From Rhodospirillaceae bacterium (GTDB lineage: Bacteria > Pseudomonadota > Alphaproteobacteria > Rhodospirillales > Rhodospirillaceae): a stretch of DNA of 64,000 nt. Position numbers and translations under genes: made by a program. The notes beneath the pieces were generated by a model that searched no databases, was not told where the DNA came from, and saw only the letters and a program-made list of their open reading frames with translations. The stretch covers positions 16,976 through 80,975 of the forward strand of contig JADZAK010000091.1 of assembly GCA_020852595.1 (NCBI GenBank), in the 5' to 3' direction. Of this stretch, positions 43,410 through 52,886 are shown piece after piece (the stretch's first letter is position 1; each line of letters begins with the position of its first letter).

Positions 43410-43444
43410 TTTTCTGAGAATTTGCAGCGCAAATTCTCAGAAAA
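43410..43444 (+). terminator. Perfect 16-bp AT-rich hairpin directly after tRNA-Val
   Basis: TTTTCTGAGAATTTGC (43410-43425) and GCAAATTCTCAGAAAA (43429-43444) pair perfectly around AGC. It starts one base after the CCA end, so it probably terminates the tRNA transcript or guides 3' processing, though no T tract follows on the plus strand. Confidence 0.75.
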
Positions 43445-43453
43445 TGTCCCGCC

Positions 43454-43486
43454 GACCCGTCCGCCGTAGCTTTAGCGAAGGCGGAC
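43454..43486 (+). repeat. Interspersed short repeat, copy 1
   Basis: GACCCGTCCGCC then GTAGCTTTAGCGAAGGCGGAC. A second, diverged copy is at 54144-54177 and shares GACCCGTC and GCGAAGGCGGAC. The type is familiar from intergenic DNA of many alphaproteobacteria. Confidence 0.65.
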
Positions 43487-43582
43487 CTCGGAAATCCAAT
43501 CAGATCCGGTTAGCGCGCGGCGAAAATCCCGCCGAGTGACAGATCGCGTTGCGCCGGCGGGGATAGGCTCCACGGCGGATTT

Positions 43583-44581
43583 TCACGTTTGAACGGCCTG
43601 TACGATCTCGGCCATCAGCGCGTGCAGATTCTCGCGGTGGCCCGTACGCCCCGCCGGCGCGCTGTCGTCCGACGTCATGGCCACGGTGAGATCCAAGGAC
43701 GGCGCGATGTACAGCATCTGTCCGCCGAAGCCCCACGCATAAGGCACCGTGTGCCCGCCGATCTCGCGCACGAACCAGCCGTAGCCATAACCATCCCCGG
43801 TGAACCGCGAGTTGGTGCGGGGCGTCCAGGAGCTTTCGATCCACGCGGGCGAAATGAGCTGCTGTCCGTTCTTCGCCTTGCCGAATGTGCGGAAGAGTTC
43901 GCCGAACGCGAGGAGCGATCGCGCGCTCATCGCCATCTGATTGCCGCCCATGTAGATCCCTTGCGGATCGCGCTGCCAGTCCCCGATGGCAAAACCTTCT
44001 TGCGGGCCCAGCCACGCGCGCGCGAGGTCCAAGGTCGAGCGTTTGCCGGCCCGTGTCAGGATGGCCGACAAAAGATGCGACGAGCCGGTCGAGTACAGCA
44101 TCTCGCCGCCCGGCGCGTCGTCGAAGGGCTGAGCCAGCGCGGCGCGCACCCAGTTCTTGCTCTGCACCCAGCGGCCGTAGTTGGCGCCCGATGTGCGCGC
44201 GAGGCCGGCCTGCATCGACAGGAGATGACCGACGGTGATCTTGTACAGCAGCGGATCGGGTTTCGCGGGCAGATCGGCTTCCAACAGCGCGGCGATGGGT
44301 TGATCCACGCCGGTCAGCAGGCCTTTGTCGATGGCGATCCCGACCAGCGCGGCGATGATCGATTTGGAGGCGGACTTGATATTGGTCGCCGCGCTCGCCT
44401 TGTGGCCGCGAAAGCCGCGCTCGGCGAGGACCGCGCCGCGCTGCGCGACCACGACCGTTTTGAGAGGCCGCAGGGCGCCCGCCTGGTCCAGCACCTGTGA
44501 GACGGAGGCCGCGCCGGCGGCAAAAGCCCCGCGCGGCAGGGCCAGAAGCAGTGCGAACGAGAGGGCCGAGCGGCGATCCAT
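43583..44581 (-). CDS. Serine hydrolase, class C beta-lactamase-like
   Basis: 332 residues with a Sec signal (to AFAAG). The S-x-x-K nucleophile motif is SASK in ATNIKSASKSIIAALVG; YSTGSSHLLS in mid-protein supplies the Tyr of the Y-x-N/S element, and GYGYGWFVREIGGHTVPYAWGFGG the third box. It fits the penicillin-binding-protein-like esterase/beta-lactamase class C superfamily; true beta-lactamase activity is not implied. Periplasmic. Lies between the tRNA and the valine-degradation operon on the opposite strand. Confidence 0.87.
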   Translation of the reverse strand: MDRRSALSFALLLALPRGAFAAGAASVSQVLDQAGALRPLKTVVVAQRGAVLAERGFRGHKASAATNIKSASKSIIAALVGIAIDKGLLTGVDQPIAALLEADLPAKPDPLLYKITVGHLLSMQAGLARTSGANYGRWVQSKNWVRAALAQPFDDAPGGEMLYSTGSSHLLSAILTRAGKRSTLDLARAWLGPQEGFAIGDWQRDPQGIYMGGNQMAMSARSLLAFGELFRTFGKAKNGQQLISPAWIESSWTPRTNSRFTGDGYGYGWFVREIGGHTVPYAWGFGGQMLYIAPSLDLTVAMTSDDSAPAGRTGHRENLHALMAEIVQAVQT

Positions 44582-44731
44582 GGACTTGGTTATAGCAAGA
44601 GACCGTGCATAGTTTATGCAGAATTCGCCGACTTTTGTGCGCAGATTTCCGTTGAAAAACCGCAGTTACAATGGAAAGTATCGCGCCAAGACCAAAGCGA
44701 AGAACAATCGTAAAATTGACCGGCAGGACGC

Positions 44732-45883
44732 ATGGACTTCAGGCTGAGCGACGACCAACTGGCCTTTCAGGAAACGGCGCGCAAATTCTCGCGCGATGTT
44801 TTCACGCCTAACGCCGGGCGCTGGGACGAAGAAAAGCATTTCCCGGTCGATGAGCTGCGCGAAGCCGCCGCGCTCGGGTTCGGCGGCATGTATGTCTCGC
44901 CGGATTACGACGGCACCGGTCTGGGCCGTCTCGACAGCGCGATCATCCTCGAGGAACTCGCCGCCGGCTGCACCTCCACCGCCGCCTACATCTCGATCCA
45001 CAACATGGTCGCGGCGATGATCGACCGCTTCGGCGCGGAACCCTTGAAAAAGAAGTTCCTGCCCAAGCTGTGCTCCATGGAATGGTTCGCGAGCTATTGC
45101 CTCACGGAACCCTCGTCGGGCTCCGACGCCGCCTCGCTGCGCACCAAGGCGGTGCGCGACGGCGATCACTACATCCTCAACGGGTCGAAGGCCTTCATCT
45201 CCGGCGGCGGCCGTTCCGATGTGTACGCGATCATGGTGCGCACGGGCGACGACGGCCCGAAGGGCATCAGCTGCGTTTTGGTCGAGAACGGTACGCCGGG
45301 TCTCTCGTTCGGCGCCCAGGAAAAGAAACTCGGTTGGAACAGCCAGCCCACGTCGGCCGTGATCCTCGAAGATTGCCGCATCCCGGTGACCAACCGGCTC
45401 GGCGCGGAAGGCGAGGGCTTCAAGATCGCCATGGTCGGGCTCGACGGCGGGCGCATCAATATCGGCGCCTGCTCGCTCGGCGCCGCCCGCGCGTCGCTCG
45501 AGATCGCCACCGACTACGTCCAGACCCGCACCCAGTTCAATCAGACTCTCGCCGGCTTCCAGTCGGTGCAGTTCAAGCTCGCCGACATGGCGACCGATCT
45601 GCACGCCGCGCGCCTCATGGTGCATGACGCGGCCATGCGCCTCGACGCCAAGGAGCCCGACGCGACCAAGTACTGCGCCATGGCCAAACGCTTCGCCAGC
45701 GATGTGGGCTTCGAGGTCTGCAACACCGCCCTGCAACTGCATGGCGGCTACGGCTACCTGAAGGACTATCCCATCGAGCGCTTCCTGCGCGATGCGCGCG
45801 TGCACCAGATCCTTGAAGGCACCAACGAGATCATGCGCGTGATCGTTTCGCGTTATGTCCTGCAGAGCGGCGGCCGCTCATGA
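44732..45883 (+). CDS. Acyl-CoA dehydrogenase, isobutyryl-CoA type
   Basis: 383 residues. [19 protein letters not shown] (FAD/substrate site), [14 protein letters not shown] and [25 protein letters not shown] are standard acyl-CoA dehydrogenase blocks; the catalytic Glu lies in the EGTNE-containing loop region, as in short/branched-chain members. The two following genes encode the next steps of valine breakdown, which makes isobutyryl-CoA the likely substrate. Overlaps the next gene by 4 bases (ATGA). Confidence 0.9.
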   Translation: MDFRLSDDQLAFQETARKFSRDVFTPNAGRWDEEKHFPVDELREAAALGFGGMYVSPDYDGTGLGRLDSAIILEELAAGCTSTAAYISIHNMVAAMIDRFGAEPLKKKFLPKLCSMEWFASYCLTEPSSGSDAASLRTKAVRDGDHYILNGSKAFISGGGRSDVYAIMVRTGDDGPKGISCVLVENGTPGLSFGAQEKKLGWNSQPTSAVILEDCRIPVTNRLGAEGEGFKIAMVGLDGGRINIGACSLGAARASLEIATDYVQTRTQFNQTLAGFQSVQFKLADMATDLHAARLMVHDAAMRLDAKEPDATKYCAMAKRFASDVGFEVCNTALQLHGGYGYLKDYPIERFLRDARVHQILEGTNEIMRVIVSRYVLQSGGRS

Positions 45884-46950
45884 GCGACTTGAGCGCCGGC
45901 GAAGTCCTGTTCACGCGCAAAGGCGCGATCGGCCATATCCTTCTCAATCGGCCGAAGGCCCTGAATGCTCTGACCCTCAATATGTGCGAGCTGATGATCG
46001 CGCAGTTGAAGTCCTGGGCGAAGGACGATGCGGTGAAGGCCATTGTCATTCGCGGCGCCGGCGAGAAGGCCTTCTGCGCCGGCGGCGATGTCGTGCGCCT
46101 GTACGAGGACGGCAAGGCGGGCCTCCCGTATCCCTACCAATTCTGGAGCACGGAATACCGGCTCAACACCCTCATCAAGCGTTACCCCAAGCCCTACATC
46201 GCGCTCGTCGACGGCATCGTCATGGGCGGCGGCGTCGGCGTGTCGGTGCACGGCGGCTATCGTGTCGCCACCGAGAAGACCATGTTCGCCATGCCCGAAA
46301 CCGGCATCGGCCTTTTCCCCGACGTGGGCGGCGGCTACTTCCTGCCGCGCCTGGCCGGATCCGCGGGCATGTACCTCGGCCTCACCGGCAAGCGTCTGAA
46401 GGGCGCCGACTGTGTCGCGCTGGGCCTCGCCGAAGCGCTGGTTCCGCATGACCGCCTGGATGAGCTCGAAACAAGGCTCGCAAGTGACGCCGTCAGCGAC
46501 CTTGACGAGATTTCTTATCTCATCGCTCCGTTTGCCGAGCCTGTGAAAAACGCGCCGATCTCCGCCGACCGTATCGCCATCGGCCGCCATTTCGACCTCG
46601 GCTCGGTGGAAGCCGTCATGGCCTCGCTCGAAAACGAGGGCGGCGAATGGGGTGCTGAACAAGCGAAAATCCTGCGTACAAAATCGCCGACGGCGATGAA
46701 GGTGACCTTCCGCCAGATCCGCGAAGGCGCGAACCTGTCTTTTGAAGACTGCATGAAGATGGAATGGCGCATCGCCAACCGCTGCGCGGTGGGCAAGGAC
46801 TTCTATGAAGGCGTGCGCGCGCTGCTCATCGACAAGGACAATACGCCGCGCTGGTCGCCGGAGACCCTCGCGGGCGTGACGGACGCCGATGTCGCGGCCT
46901 ATTTCGCGCCGCTGCCCGGCAAAGAACTCGATCTTTCGAACATCCTTTAG
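45880..46950 (+). CDS. 3-hydroxyisobutyryl-CoA hydrolase / enoyl-CoA hydratase family
   Basis: 356 residues, about 100 longer than simple hydratases, as in [48 protein letters not shown] and [23 protein letters not shown] are HIBCH-type blocks, with the catalytic Glu in [11 protein letters not shown]. The C-terminal part ([29 protein letters not shown]) is also characteristic. It releases 3-hydroxyisobutyrate from its CoA thioester for the dehydrogenase encoded next. Confidence 0.92.
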   Translation: MSDLSAGEVLFTRKGAIGHILLNRPKALNALTLNMCELMIAQLKSWAKDDAVKAIVIRGAGEKAFCAGGDVVRLYEDGKAGLPYPYQFWSTEYRLNTLIKRYPKPYIALVDGIVMGGGVGVSVHGGYRVATEKTMFAMPETGIGLFPDVGGGYFLPRLAGSAGMYLGLTGKRLKGADCVALGLAEALVPHDRLDELETRLASDAVSDLDEISYLIAPFAEPVKNAPISADRIAIGRHFDLGSVEAVMASLENEGGEWGAEQAKILRTKSPTAMKVTFRQIREGANLSFEDCMKMEWRIANRCAVGKDFYEGVRALLIDKDNTPRWSPETLAGVTDADVAAYFAPLPGKELDLSNIL

Positions 46951-46969
46951 ACTTTTTGGGAGAGCTCAC

Positions 46970-47845
46970 ATGGCGAACGTCGCATTCATCGGTCTCGGCA
47001 ACATGGGCGGGCCTATGGCCCAAAATCAGATCAAGGCCGGTCACACCGTGCGCGTGTTCGACCTCTCGCAACCCGCGCTCGATGCCGCCAAGGCGGCAGG
47101 CGCATCGGTAGGCGCGACGGCCGCCGACGCGGCCAAGGACGCCGACTGCGTCATCACCATGCTCCCGGCGGGCGCTCATGTGCGTCAGACCTATCTCAGC
47201 GGCGGCATTTTCGACGCCGCCAAGAAGGGCGCCATCTTCATCGATTGCTCGACCATCGACGTGCCGGCGGCGCGTGAAGTGATCAAGGCGGCCGAAGACA
47301 AGGGTTTCCTCATGGTCGACGCGCCGGTGTCCGGCGGCATCGCCGCCGCCGCGGCCGGCACGCTCACCTTCATGGTGGGCGGAACCGGGAAATCTTTCGC
47401 CGCCGCCAAGCCGTTCCTGGAATCCATGGGCAAGGTCATCGTCCACGCCGGCCCGGCGGGCAACGGCCAGGTCGCCAAGGTTTGTAACAACATGCTGCTC
47501 GGCATTTCGATGATCGGCACCTGCGAAGCCTTCAAGCTCGCCGAGCGCCTCGGTCTCGACGCCCAGGTCCTGTTCGACATCAGTTCGAAGGCCTCGGGCC
47601 AGTGCTGGTCCATGACCTCCTACTGCCCGGTGCCGGGCCCGGTGCCGACGTCACCCGCGAACCGCGATTACAAGCCTGGTTTCGCGGCGGCGATGATGCT
47701 GAAAGACCTGAAACTCAGCCAGGATGCCGCCGGCGCCGCCAATATGACGACGCCGATCGGCAAGGCCGCCACCGAGTTCTACGAAAAGTTCGTGAAAGAC
47801 GGTAATGGCAACGTCGATTTTTCGGGTATTATCCGCGCGCTCTAG
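46970..47845 (+). CDS. mmsB: 3-hydroxyisobutyrate dehydrogenase
   Basis: 291 residues from ATG 46970, preceded by GGGAGAG. The NAD-binding start is VAFIGLGNMGGPMAQNQIKAGH; the substrate loop is DAPVSGGIAAAAAGTLTFMVGG; the catalytic Lys lies in GNGQVAKVCNNMLLG. KPGFAAAMMLKDLKLSQDAA is the C-terminal family block. It oxidises 3-hydroxyisobutyrate to methylmalonate semialdehyde; mmsA, the next step, is not in the window. Third gene of the valine operon. Confidence 0.94.
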   Translation: MANVAFIGLGNMGGPMAQNQIKAGHTVRVFDLSQPALDAAKAAGASVGATAADAAKDADCVITMLPAGAHVRQTYLSGGIFDAAKKGAIFIDCSTIDVPAAREVIKAAEDKGFLMVDAPVSGGIAAAAAGTLTFMVGGTGKSFAAAKPFLESMGKVIVHAGPAGNGQVAKVCNNMLLGISMIGTCEAFKLAERLGLDAQVLFDISSKASGQCWSMTSYCPVPGPVPTSPANRDYKPGFAAAMMLKDLKLSQDAAGAANMTTPIGKAATEFYEKFVKDGNGNVDFSGIIRAL

Positions 47846-47876
47846 TCTTACGGGTCTCTAGTCAAAGCGCGGCGGC

Positions 47877-48419
47877 GTGGTTCTTTCACTTTTCAAAAGC
47901 TATATGGCCAAACGGCGGCGCGACGCCATGCGCGCGCGCACGCCCGAGCGTCAGATCGAGGATCATTTCGCCGAGTTGCCGAATTCGCCCACGGGCCTCG
48001 CCGGCGAACTCGCCGCCGCGATGCTCGCGAAAAAAAGCCTCGATACGACCAGGCAGGTCAACGTCCCTTTCCCGGAAGACTATTTCACAGGCGTAAAAGT
48101 AATCGACGCCGAGGCGCTTGAGACGCTTCATGTGTACGAGCGGAAGCTCCAGATTTTCCGCGAGCAACTGGTCCATCGCAACACGATCTTCACCATCTCG
48201 GTCGCGCGGGGCGTGTCGGTCTGGATCACGTCCATCCACGCCCTGCGGCATCCCGAATTACGGCCGAAGGGCGACGACCTCTGGGCGCGCCTGATCCGCG
48301 GCGAACCGGAGCTCGAAGGCGCCTATTTCATGATGCTCCGGCGCGACATTACCGACGTCGAACGCGAATACATGAAGTTCCGCCCGGCCGTGTTCCTCGG
48401 GACGTCCCCGGCGCCTTAG
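47877..48419 (+). CDS. Protein of unknown function
   Basis: 180 residues from a GTG at 47877; an ATG at 47904 (MAKRRRDAMRAR) is an alternative. No signal peptide, no membrane helix. A basic N-terminus is followed by a mixed globular sequence (VYERKLQIFREQLVHRNTIFTISVARGVSVWITSIHALRHPEL). Not recognised. It follows mmsB by 31 bases, so it may be cotranscribed, but nothing links it to valine breakdown. Convergent with parE, 11 bases apart. Confidence 0.68.
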   Translation: MVLSLFKSYMAKRRRDAMRARTPERQIEDHFAELPNSPTGLAGELAAAMLAKKSLDTTRQVNVPFPEDYFTGVKVIDAEALETLHVYERKLQIFREQLVHRNTIFTISVARGVSVWITSIHALRHPELRPKGDDLWARLIRGEPELEGAYFMMLRRDITDVEREYMKFRPAVFLGTSPAP

Positions 48420-48430
48420 GGGCGGGCCGC

Positions 48431-50461
48431 TTAGATATCCAGCGCCGCGGTCGCGAACTGGGCGTTTTCCTGGATGAACTTGAAGCGCTCTTCCGGTTTG
48501 CGGCCCATCAGCTGCTCGACCAGCTTGGCGGTGGCGCGCTGCGAGCTCTTTTCGCTGTCGTCCGCGATCATCACCTTCAGAAGCGTGCGGCGCGCCGGGT
48601 CCATCGTGGTTTCTTTCAAGAAACTCGGCGGCATTTCGCCGAGACCTTTGAAGCGGCTCACTTCCACTTTACCGCGGGCATCGAAGTGGCTCTTCATGAG
48701 CTGCTCTTTGTGCGCGTCGTTCATGGCATAGGCGATGTTGGCCTTCTGCGTCAGCCGGTACAGCGGGGGCAGGGCCAGATACAGGTGCCCGTTCTCGATC
48801 AGCTGCGGCGTCTCGCGGTAGAAGAACGTCATGAGCAGGCTCGCGATATGCGCGCCGTCGACGTCGGCGTCCGTCATGATGATGATCTTCTCGTAGCGCA
48901 GCTTGCTTTCGTCGTAACGGTCGCGGATGCCGCAGCCCAGCGCTTCGATCAGGTCCTGCAATTCCTGATTGGCGCGCAATTTGTCGTCGCTGGCCGAGGC
49001 CACGTTCAGGATCTTGCCGCGCAGCGGCAGGACGGCTTGTGTTTCACGGCTGCGCGCCTGCTTGGCCGAGCCGCCGGCGCTGTCCCCTTCGACGATGAAG
49101 AGTTCGGTGCCGATGGGGTTGGAGCGCGTGCAGTCGGTCAGCTTGCCCGGCAGGCGGAGTTTCTTGGTCGCCGACTTGCGGGACAGGTCCTGGTCCTGCT
49201 TCTTGCGCACGCGGTCGTTGGCGCGCGCGATGGCGGTTTCCAGAAGCGCGTTCGCGGAGTTGGGGTCGCCCGACAGCCAATGGTCGAAGTGATCCTTGAT
49301 CACCGTGTCGACAAGCCGCGAGGCGGACACCGACACCAGCTTCTCTTTGGTCTGGCCCTGGAACTGCGGTTCCTTGATGAATACCGACAGCATCATGCAG
49401 GCGCCGCCCCACAGGTCTTCGCCCGTGACGATGCCGGCGCCTTTTGTATTGGTCAGTTCCGCATAGCCCTTCAGCGCGCGCAGCATCGCGCTCTTCATGC
49501 CTTGCTCGTGCGTGCCGCCCTCGGCGGTGGGGATGGTATTGCAGTAGGAATTGAGGAAGCCGTCTTCGTCGTCGGGCCAGCACACGGCCCATTCGACGCG
49601 CCCGCCGGAATCGTTGGTGCTGGCTTCCAGTTCCGCCTTGCCCGAGAAGAACGGCTCAACCAGGCGCTTGCGGCCGTTCAGCACATGCCGCAGGTAATCG
49701 GCGAGGCCGTTCTCGAAATGCAGCTCTTCTTCCGCCGGCGTCTTGTCGTCGCCCTTGAGCAGGCTCTTCTCCACCGACCAGCGCACGCGCACGCCTTCGA
49801 ACAGATACGCCTTCGAACGCACCATCCTGTAAACGTTGGCGGGCCGGAATTCCGAGCCTTTATCGAAAATCGTCAGGTCCGGCGTGAAGCGCACCGTCGT
49901 GCCGCGGCGGTTCACCGAACCGCCCTTGGTCAGCTTCGACGTGACATGGCCGCGGCTGAAAGTTTGCGTGTAGAGCGTCTTGTCGCGCGCGACTTCGATG
50001 GTCAGCTTCGTCGACAGCGCGTTCACGACGCTGGCGCCCACGCCGTGCAGACCGCCGGAGGTCTGGTAGACCTTGTCCGAGAACTTGCCGCCCGAGTGCA
50101 GCGTGGTCATGATGACTTCGAGCGCCGACTTCTTCGGGAACTTCGGGTGAGGGTCGATGGGGATGCCGCGGCCGTTGTCGCGGATCGTGACCTCGTTGTC
50201 TTCGCCCAGGTGCACTTCGATGGTGCTGGCGAAACCGGCCACGGCTTCGTCCATGGCGTTGTCGAGCACTTCGGCGATCAGGTGGTGCATCGCCTTTTCG
50301 TCCGTGCCGCCGATGTACATGCCCGGCCGGCGCCGGACAGGCTCAAGCCCTTCCAGGACTTCGATGTCCTTCGCCGTGTAGCCGCCGCCCGATGCGCGCG
50401 GCTCCTTTTCTTTCTCTTTTTCTTTGGCGGGACGGGACTTGGAGGAGAAAAGGTCGGCCAT
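48431..50461 (-). CDS. parE: DNA topoisomerase IV subunit B
   Basis: 676 residues. GHKL ATPase motifs: EVLDNAMDEAVAG, RDNGRGIPIDPHPKF and TSGGLHGVGASVVNALS. The TOPRIM part has VEGDSAGGSAKQARSR and MTDADVDGAHIASLL. The DPHPKFPKKSALEVIMT segment and overall length favour ParE over GyrB (about 800). The first 25 residues are a Lys/Glu-rich extension (AKEKEKEKEPR). It decatenates daughter chromosomes with ParC. Transcribed alone as far as visible. Confidence 0.94.
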   Translation of the reverse strand: MADLFSSKSRPAKEKEKEKEPRASGGGYTAKDIEVLEGLEPVRRRPGMYIGGTDEKAMHHLIAEVLDNAMDEAVAGFASTIEVHLGEDNEVTIRDNGRGIPIDPHPKFPKKSALEVIMTTLHSGGKFSDKVYQTSGGLHGVGASVVNALSTKLTIEVARDKTLYTQTFSRGHVTSKLTKGGSVNRRGTTVRFTPDLTIFDKGSEFRPANVYRMVRSKAYLFEGVRVRWSVEKSLLKGDDKTPAEEELHFENGLADYLRHVLNGRKRLVEPFFSGKAELEASTNDSGGRVEWAVCWPDDEDGFLNSYCNTIPTAEGGTHEQGMKSAMLRALKGYAELTNTKGAGIVTGEDLWGGACMMLSVFIKEPQFQGQTKEKLVSVSASRLVDTVIKDHFDHWLSGDPNSANALLETAIARANDRVRKKQDQDLSRKSATKKLRLPGKLTDCTRSNPIGTELFIVEGDSAGGSAKQARSRETQAVLPLRGKILNVASASDDKLRANQELQDLIEALGCGIRDRYDESKLRYEKIIIMTDADVDGAHIASLLMTFFYRETPQLIENGHLYLALPPLYRLTQKANIAYAMNDAHKEQLMKSHFDARGKVEVSRFKGLGEMPPSFLKETTMDPARRTLLKVMIADDSEKSSQRATAKLVEQLMGRKPEERFKFIQENAQFATAALDI

Positions 50462-50564
50462 AAGCTCTAAATCTTAAGGAGGACAGGGGCGGTGCGCGCC
50501 GGTAAAGTATGAGCCTTCGCGCCCGCACACAATATCTTGCGTTTTTCCAAATAAGTTGAAGGCC

Positions 50565-50966
50565 ATGCCCGAAATGAGCTCTGAACAGCCTCAAGGCGAA
50601 TTGGCGCTGCGCGTCTACGCCATGCCCGCCGATACCAACGTTTACGGCCAGATTTTCGGGGGCTGGGTGCTCGGCCAGATGGACATCGGCGGCGCGATCG
50701 CGGCGGGTCAGGTCGCCGGCGGCCTGCGCATGGTCACCGTGGCGGTGGACGCCATGAAGTTCCACAAGCCCATCAATAAAGGCGATGAGGTGACGATTTA
50801 CACGCGGATCGGGCGCATCGGCCGCACGTCCGTCGCCGTCGATATCGAATGCTGGGTCCGCCGCCGCACGCCCGGCGCGCCGGTCACGCAGCTGAAGGTG
50901 ACCGAAGGCCGCTATACCTTCGTCGCCGTCGACGAAAACGGCAATTCCATCGAGATCAAGAAGTAG
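50565..50966 (+). CDS. Acyl-CoA thioesterase, hotdog fold (YciA-like)
   Basis: 133 residues from ATG 50565; a TTG at 50556 and an ATG at 50574 are alternatives. MPADTNVYGQIFGGWVLGQMDIGGAIAA is the YciA-type active-site helix (N-x-x-G-x-x-F-G-G), and FHKPINKGDEVTIYTRIGRIGRTS follows. It hydrolyses acyl-CoA thioesters in the cytoplasm; chain-length range cannot be read. Divergent from parE. Confidence 0.9.
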   Translation: MPEMSSEQPQGELALRVYAMPADTNVYGQIFGGWVLGQMDIGGAIAAGQVAGGLRMVTVAVDAMKFHKPINKGDEVTIYTRIGRIGRTSVAVDIECWVRRRTPGAPVTQLKVTEGRYTFVAVDENGNSIEIKK

Positions 50967-50971
50967 GCTTT

Positions 50972-51070
50972 TGTCCGTCATTCCCCGGCGAGCTCTTGCG
51001 AGACCGGGGAATCCATCCATCAGCGAGTGTTCTGCGCGATGGATCCCCCGGTCAAGCCGGGTGGTGACAG
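50972..51070. repeat. Interspersed palindromic repeat of the CCCCGG type
   Basis: TGTCCGTCATTCCCCGGC at the left is mirrored by GCCGGGTGGTGACAG at the right. Inside, CCGGGGAATCCATC (51004-51017) and GATGGATCCCCCGG (51038-51051) pair with one mismatch. It lies between convergent genes, overlapping the space where a terminator is needed. Confidence 0.75.
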
Positions 51071-51071
51071 T

Positions 51072-52235
51072 TTATTGGCCGTCCCTCTTGAACGGCCCCA
51101 GCTCCGTCAGCTCTTCCATCTGCTGCGTCACTGCGGCGCGCTCGCGCGCCAGGAAATCCGCGACGGCGTTGCGGAATCCACGGTCCGCGATCCAGTGATT
51201 TGAATAAGTGCTGCGCGGCAGATAGCCGCGCTGGATCTTGTGCTCGCCTTGCGCGCCCGCTTCCACCCACGCCAGCTTCTCGGCGATGGCGAAATCCATG
51301 GCGCGGTAGTAGCAGACCTCGAAGTGCAGCATCGGATAGTCGACGGCGGTGCCCCAGTTGCGGCCGAACAGTGTGTCGCCGCCGCGCAGGTTCAGCGCGC
51401 CGCAGACCGGCTCGCCGTTTTCCTCGCCCATCACCAGCACCACGGCGTCTTTCAGCCGTTCGCCCAACAGCGAAAAGAATTCGCGGTTGAGATAGGCCTG
51501 ACCCCATTTGCGGTCCGACGTGTTCATGTAGAAGCGGAAAAAAGCGTCCCAGTGCCGCTCGGTGATGTCGTCGCCGGTCAGGGTGGAGATCTTCACCCGG
51601 CTATTGGCCACGTCACGCTCGCGCCGGATGGTCTTGCGTTTGCGCGACGACAGGGCCGCCAGGAAATCGTCGAAGCTTGCGTAGCCTTCATTCTTCCAAT
51701 GAAATTGCTCCGACAAACGCGGCATCAAGCCTTCGTCCGCCATCAGCTTATGTTCCGCTTCCGTCGCGAAGGTCACATGGACCGAGGAAACCTTGAGTTG
51801 GCGCGCGAGTTCCATCATGCCCTCGGCGAGGGCGCGCTGAAGCGCCTCACGCTGTGGCGTGTTTTCAGCGACGAGAAGGCGCGGTCCGGTCGCGGGCGTG
51901 AACGGCACGGCGCATTGGAGTTTCGGATAATAACGCCCGCCTGCGCGCTCATAGGCCTGCGCCCAGCCCCAGTCGAAGATGTATTCCCCGTAGGAATGAG
52001 TCTTCAGATACAGCGGCGCGCAGCCCACCACCCGCCCGTCTTCTTCCAATATGAGATGTTGAGGCGCCCAGCCGTTCTCCGCGCTGACGGACCCGGACTC
52101 CTCCAGCGCGCTCAGGAAGGCGTGCGTGACGAAGGGATTATGTGTGGGCGAGCCGGCCCCCGCGCAGGCGTCCCACGCCGCCGCATCGACGCGATGAATA
52201 TCGGAAACGACCTTGAGGGAGAAACGATCCGGCAA
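51072..52235 (-). CDS. GNAT/FemAB-like protein (peptidoglycan biosynthesis/recognition family, DUF482)
   Basis: 387 residues. NPFVTHAFLSALEESGSVSAENGW, PLYLKTHSYGEYIFDWGWAQAYER, RYYPKLQCAVPFTPATGPRLL and HWKNEGYASFDDFLAALSSRKRKTIRRER are diagnostic of the DUF482 family, whose double GNAT fold resembles FemAB aminoacyl transferases. The true substrate is unknown in most members. It begins 5 bases after the ridA stop, so the two are cotranscribed. Confidence 0.88.
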   Translation of the reverse strand: MPDRFSLKVVSDIHRVDAAAWDACAGAGSPTHNPFVTHAFLSALEESGSVSAENGWAPQHLILEEDGRVVGCAPLYLKTHSYGEYIFDWGWAQAYERAGGRYYPKLQCAVPFTPATGPRLLVAENTPQREALQRALAEGMMELARQLKVSSVHVTFATEAEHKLMADEGLMPRLSEQFHWKNEGYASFDDFLAALSSRKRKTIRRERDVANSRVKISTLTGDDITERHWDAFFRFYMNTSDRKWGQAYLNREFFSLLGERLKDAVVLVMGEENGEPVCGALNLRGGDTLFGRNWGTAVDYPMLHFEVCYYRAMDFAIAEKLAWVEAGAQGEHKIQRGYLPRSTYSNHWIADRGFRNAVADFLARERAAVTQQMEELTELGPFKRDGQ

Positions 52236-52240
52236 CGGCC

Positions 52241-52708
52241 TTACGCGACCTCGAAAAGTGCGTCCACTTCCACGGGCGCGCCGCGGGGCAGGGACGGGGC
52301 GCCGACGGCGACGCGGGCATGACGGCCTGCATCTCCGAACACTTCCACCATGAGATCGGACGCGCCGTTGATCACTTTAGGGTGATCGGTGAAGTGGGCG
52401 TTGGCGGCCACGAAGCCGGTCAATTTCACGACGCGGGTGATTCGGTCCAGATCGCCGTCGCAGGCCGCCTTGGCTTGGGCGAGCAGGTTCAGGCCGCACA
52501 GCCGGGCCGCGTTCATCGCCTCTTCCAGGGTCACGTCCAGCCCCACGATCCCGTGATAATGGACGGCGCCGTTCAGGAGGGGGATCTGGCCCGCCACGAA
52601 GATCAGGTTTCCGGTTCTCACGAACGGGATGTAGTTCGCCACCGGCGTCGCCGCCGCCGGCAGGGTCAAACCCAGCTGTTTTAGGCGTGTTTCGATCGTT
52701 CCGGCCAT
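52241..52708 (-). CDS. RidA family (YjgF) protein
   Basis: 155 residues, the longer RidA subclass. FVAGQIPLLNGAVHYHGIVGLDVTLEEAMNAARLCGLNLLAQAK and HARVAVGAPSLPRGAPVEVDALF are family blocks; the Arg in HARVAVG corresponds to the deaminase-critical Arg. RidA hydrolyses reactive enamine/imine intermediates formed by PLP enzymes. Divergent from serA, whose coding start lies about 180 bases away. Confidence 0.88.
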   Translation of the reverse strand: MAGTIETRLKQLGLTLPAAATPVANYIPFVRTGNLIFVAGQIPLLNGAVHYHGIVGLDVTLEEAMNAARLCGLNLLAQAKAACDGDLDRITRVVKLTGFVAANAHFTDHPKVINGASDLMVEVFGDAGRHARVAVGAPSLPRGAPVEVDALFEVA

Positions 52709-52886
52709 GCTTGGTTTCCCCGTGGTCGATTTGCCCCCACATGGTCCCGATTCGAAGCGCGGCCGGTCTCGGACGGCCTGCCCTGCGAACTTTGCAATCG
52801 CGACCCTGGGGGTGTTTGTGCTAATCCCCGCCCCACATTACGACGGTCCCGGCCGGCGAGGCCAGACCCAGACGGAGATGATTCAA

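Noticed and set aside
43583..44581. Antibiotic-resistance beta-lactamase
   Set aside because: Only general class C/PBP-like motifs are present, as in many esterases; no basis for calling resistance.
44732..47845. Functional link between the valine operon and the nearby tRNA-Val
   Set aside because: They are separated by an opposite-strand gene and more than 1.3 kb, and no leader peptide rich in valine codons was seen before 44732. The proximity looks accidental.
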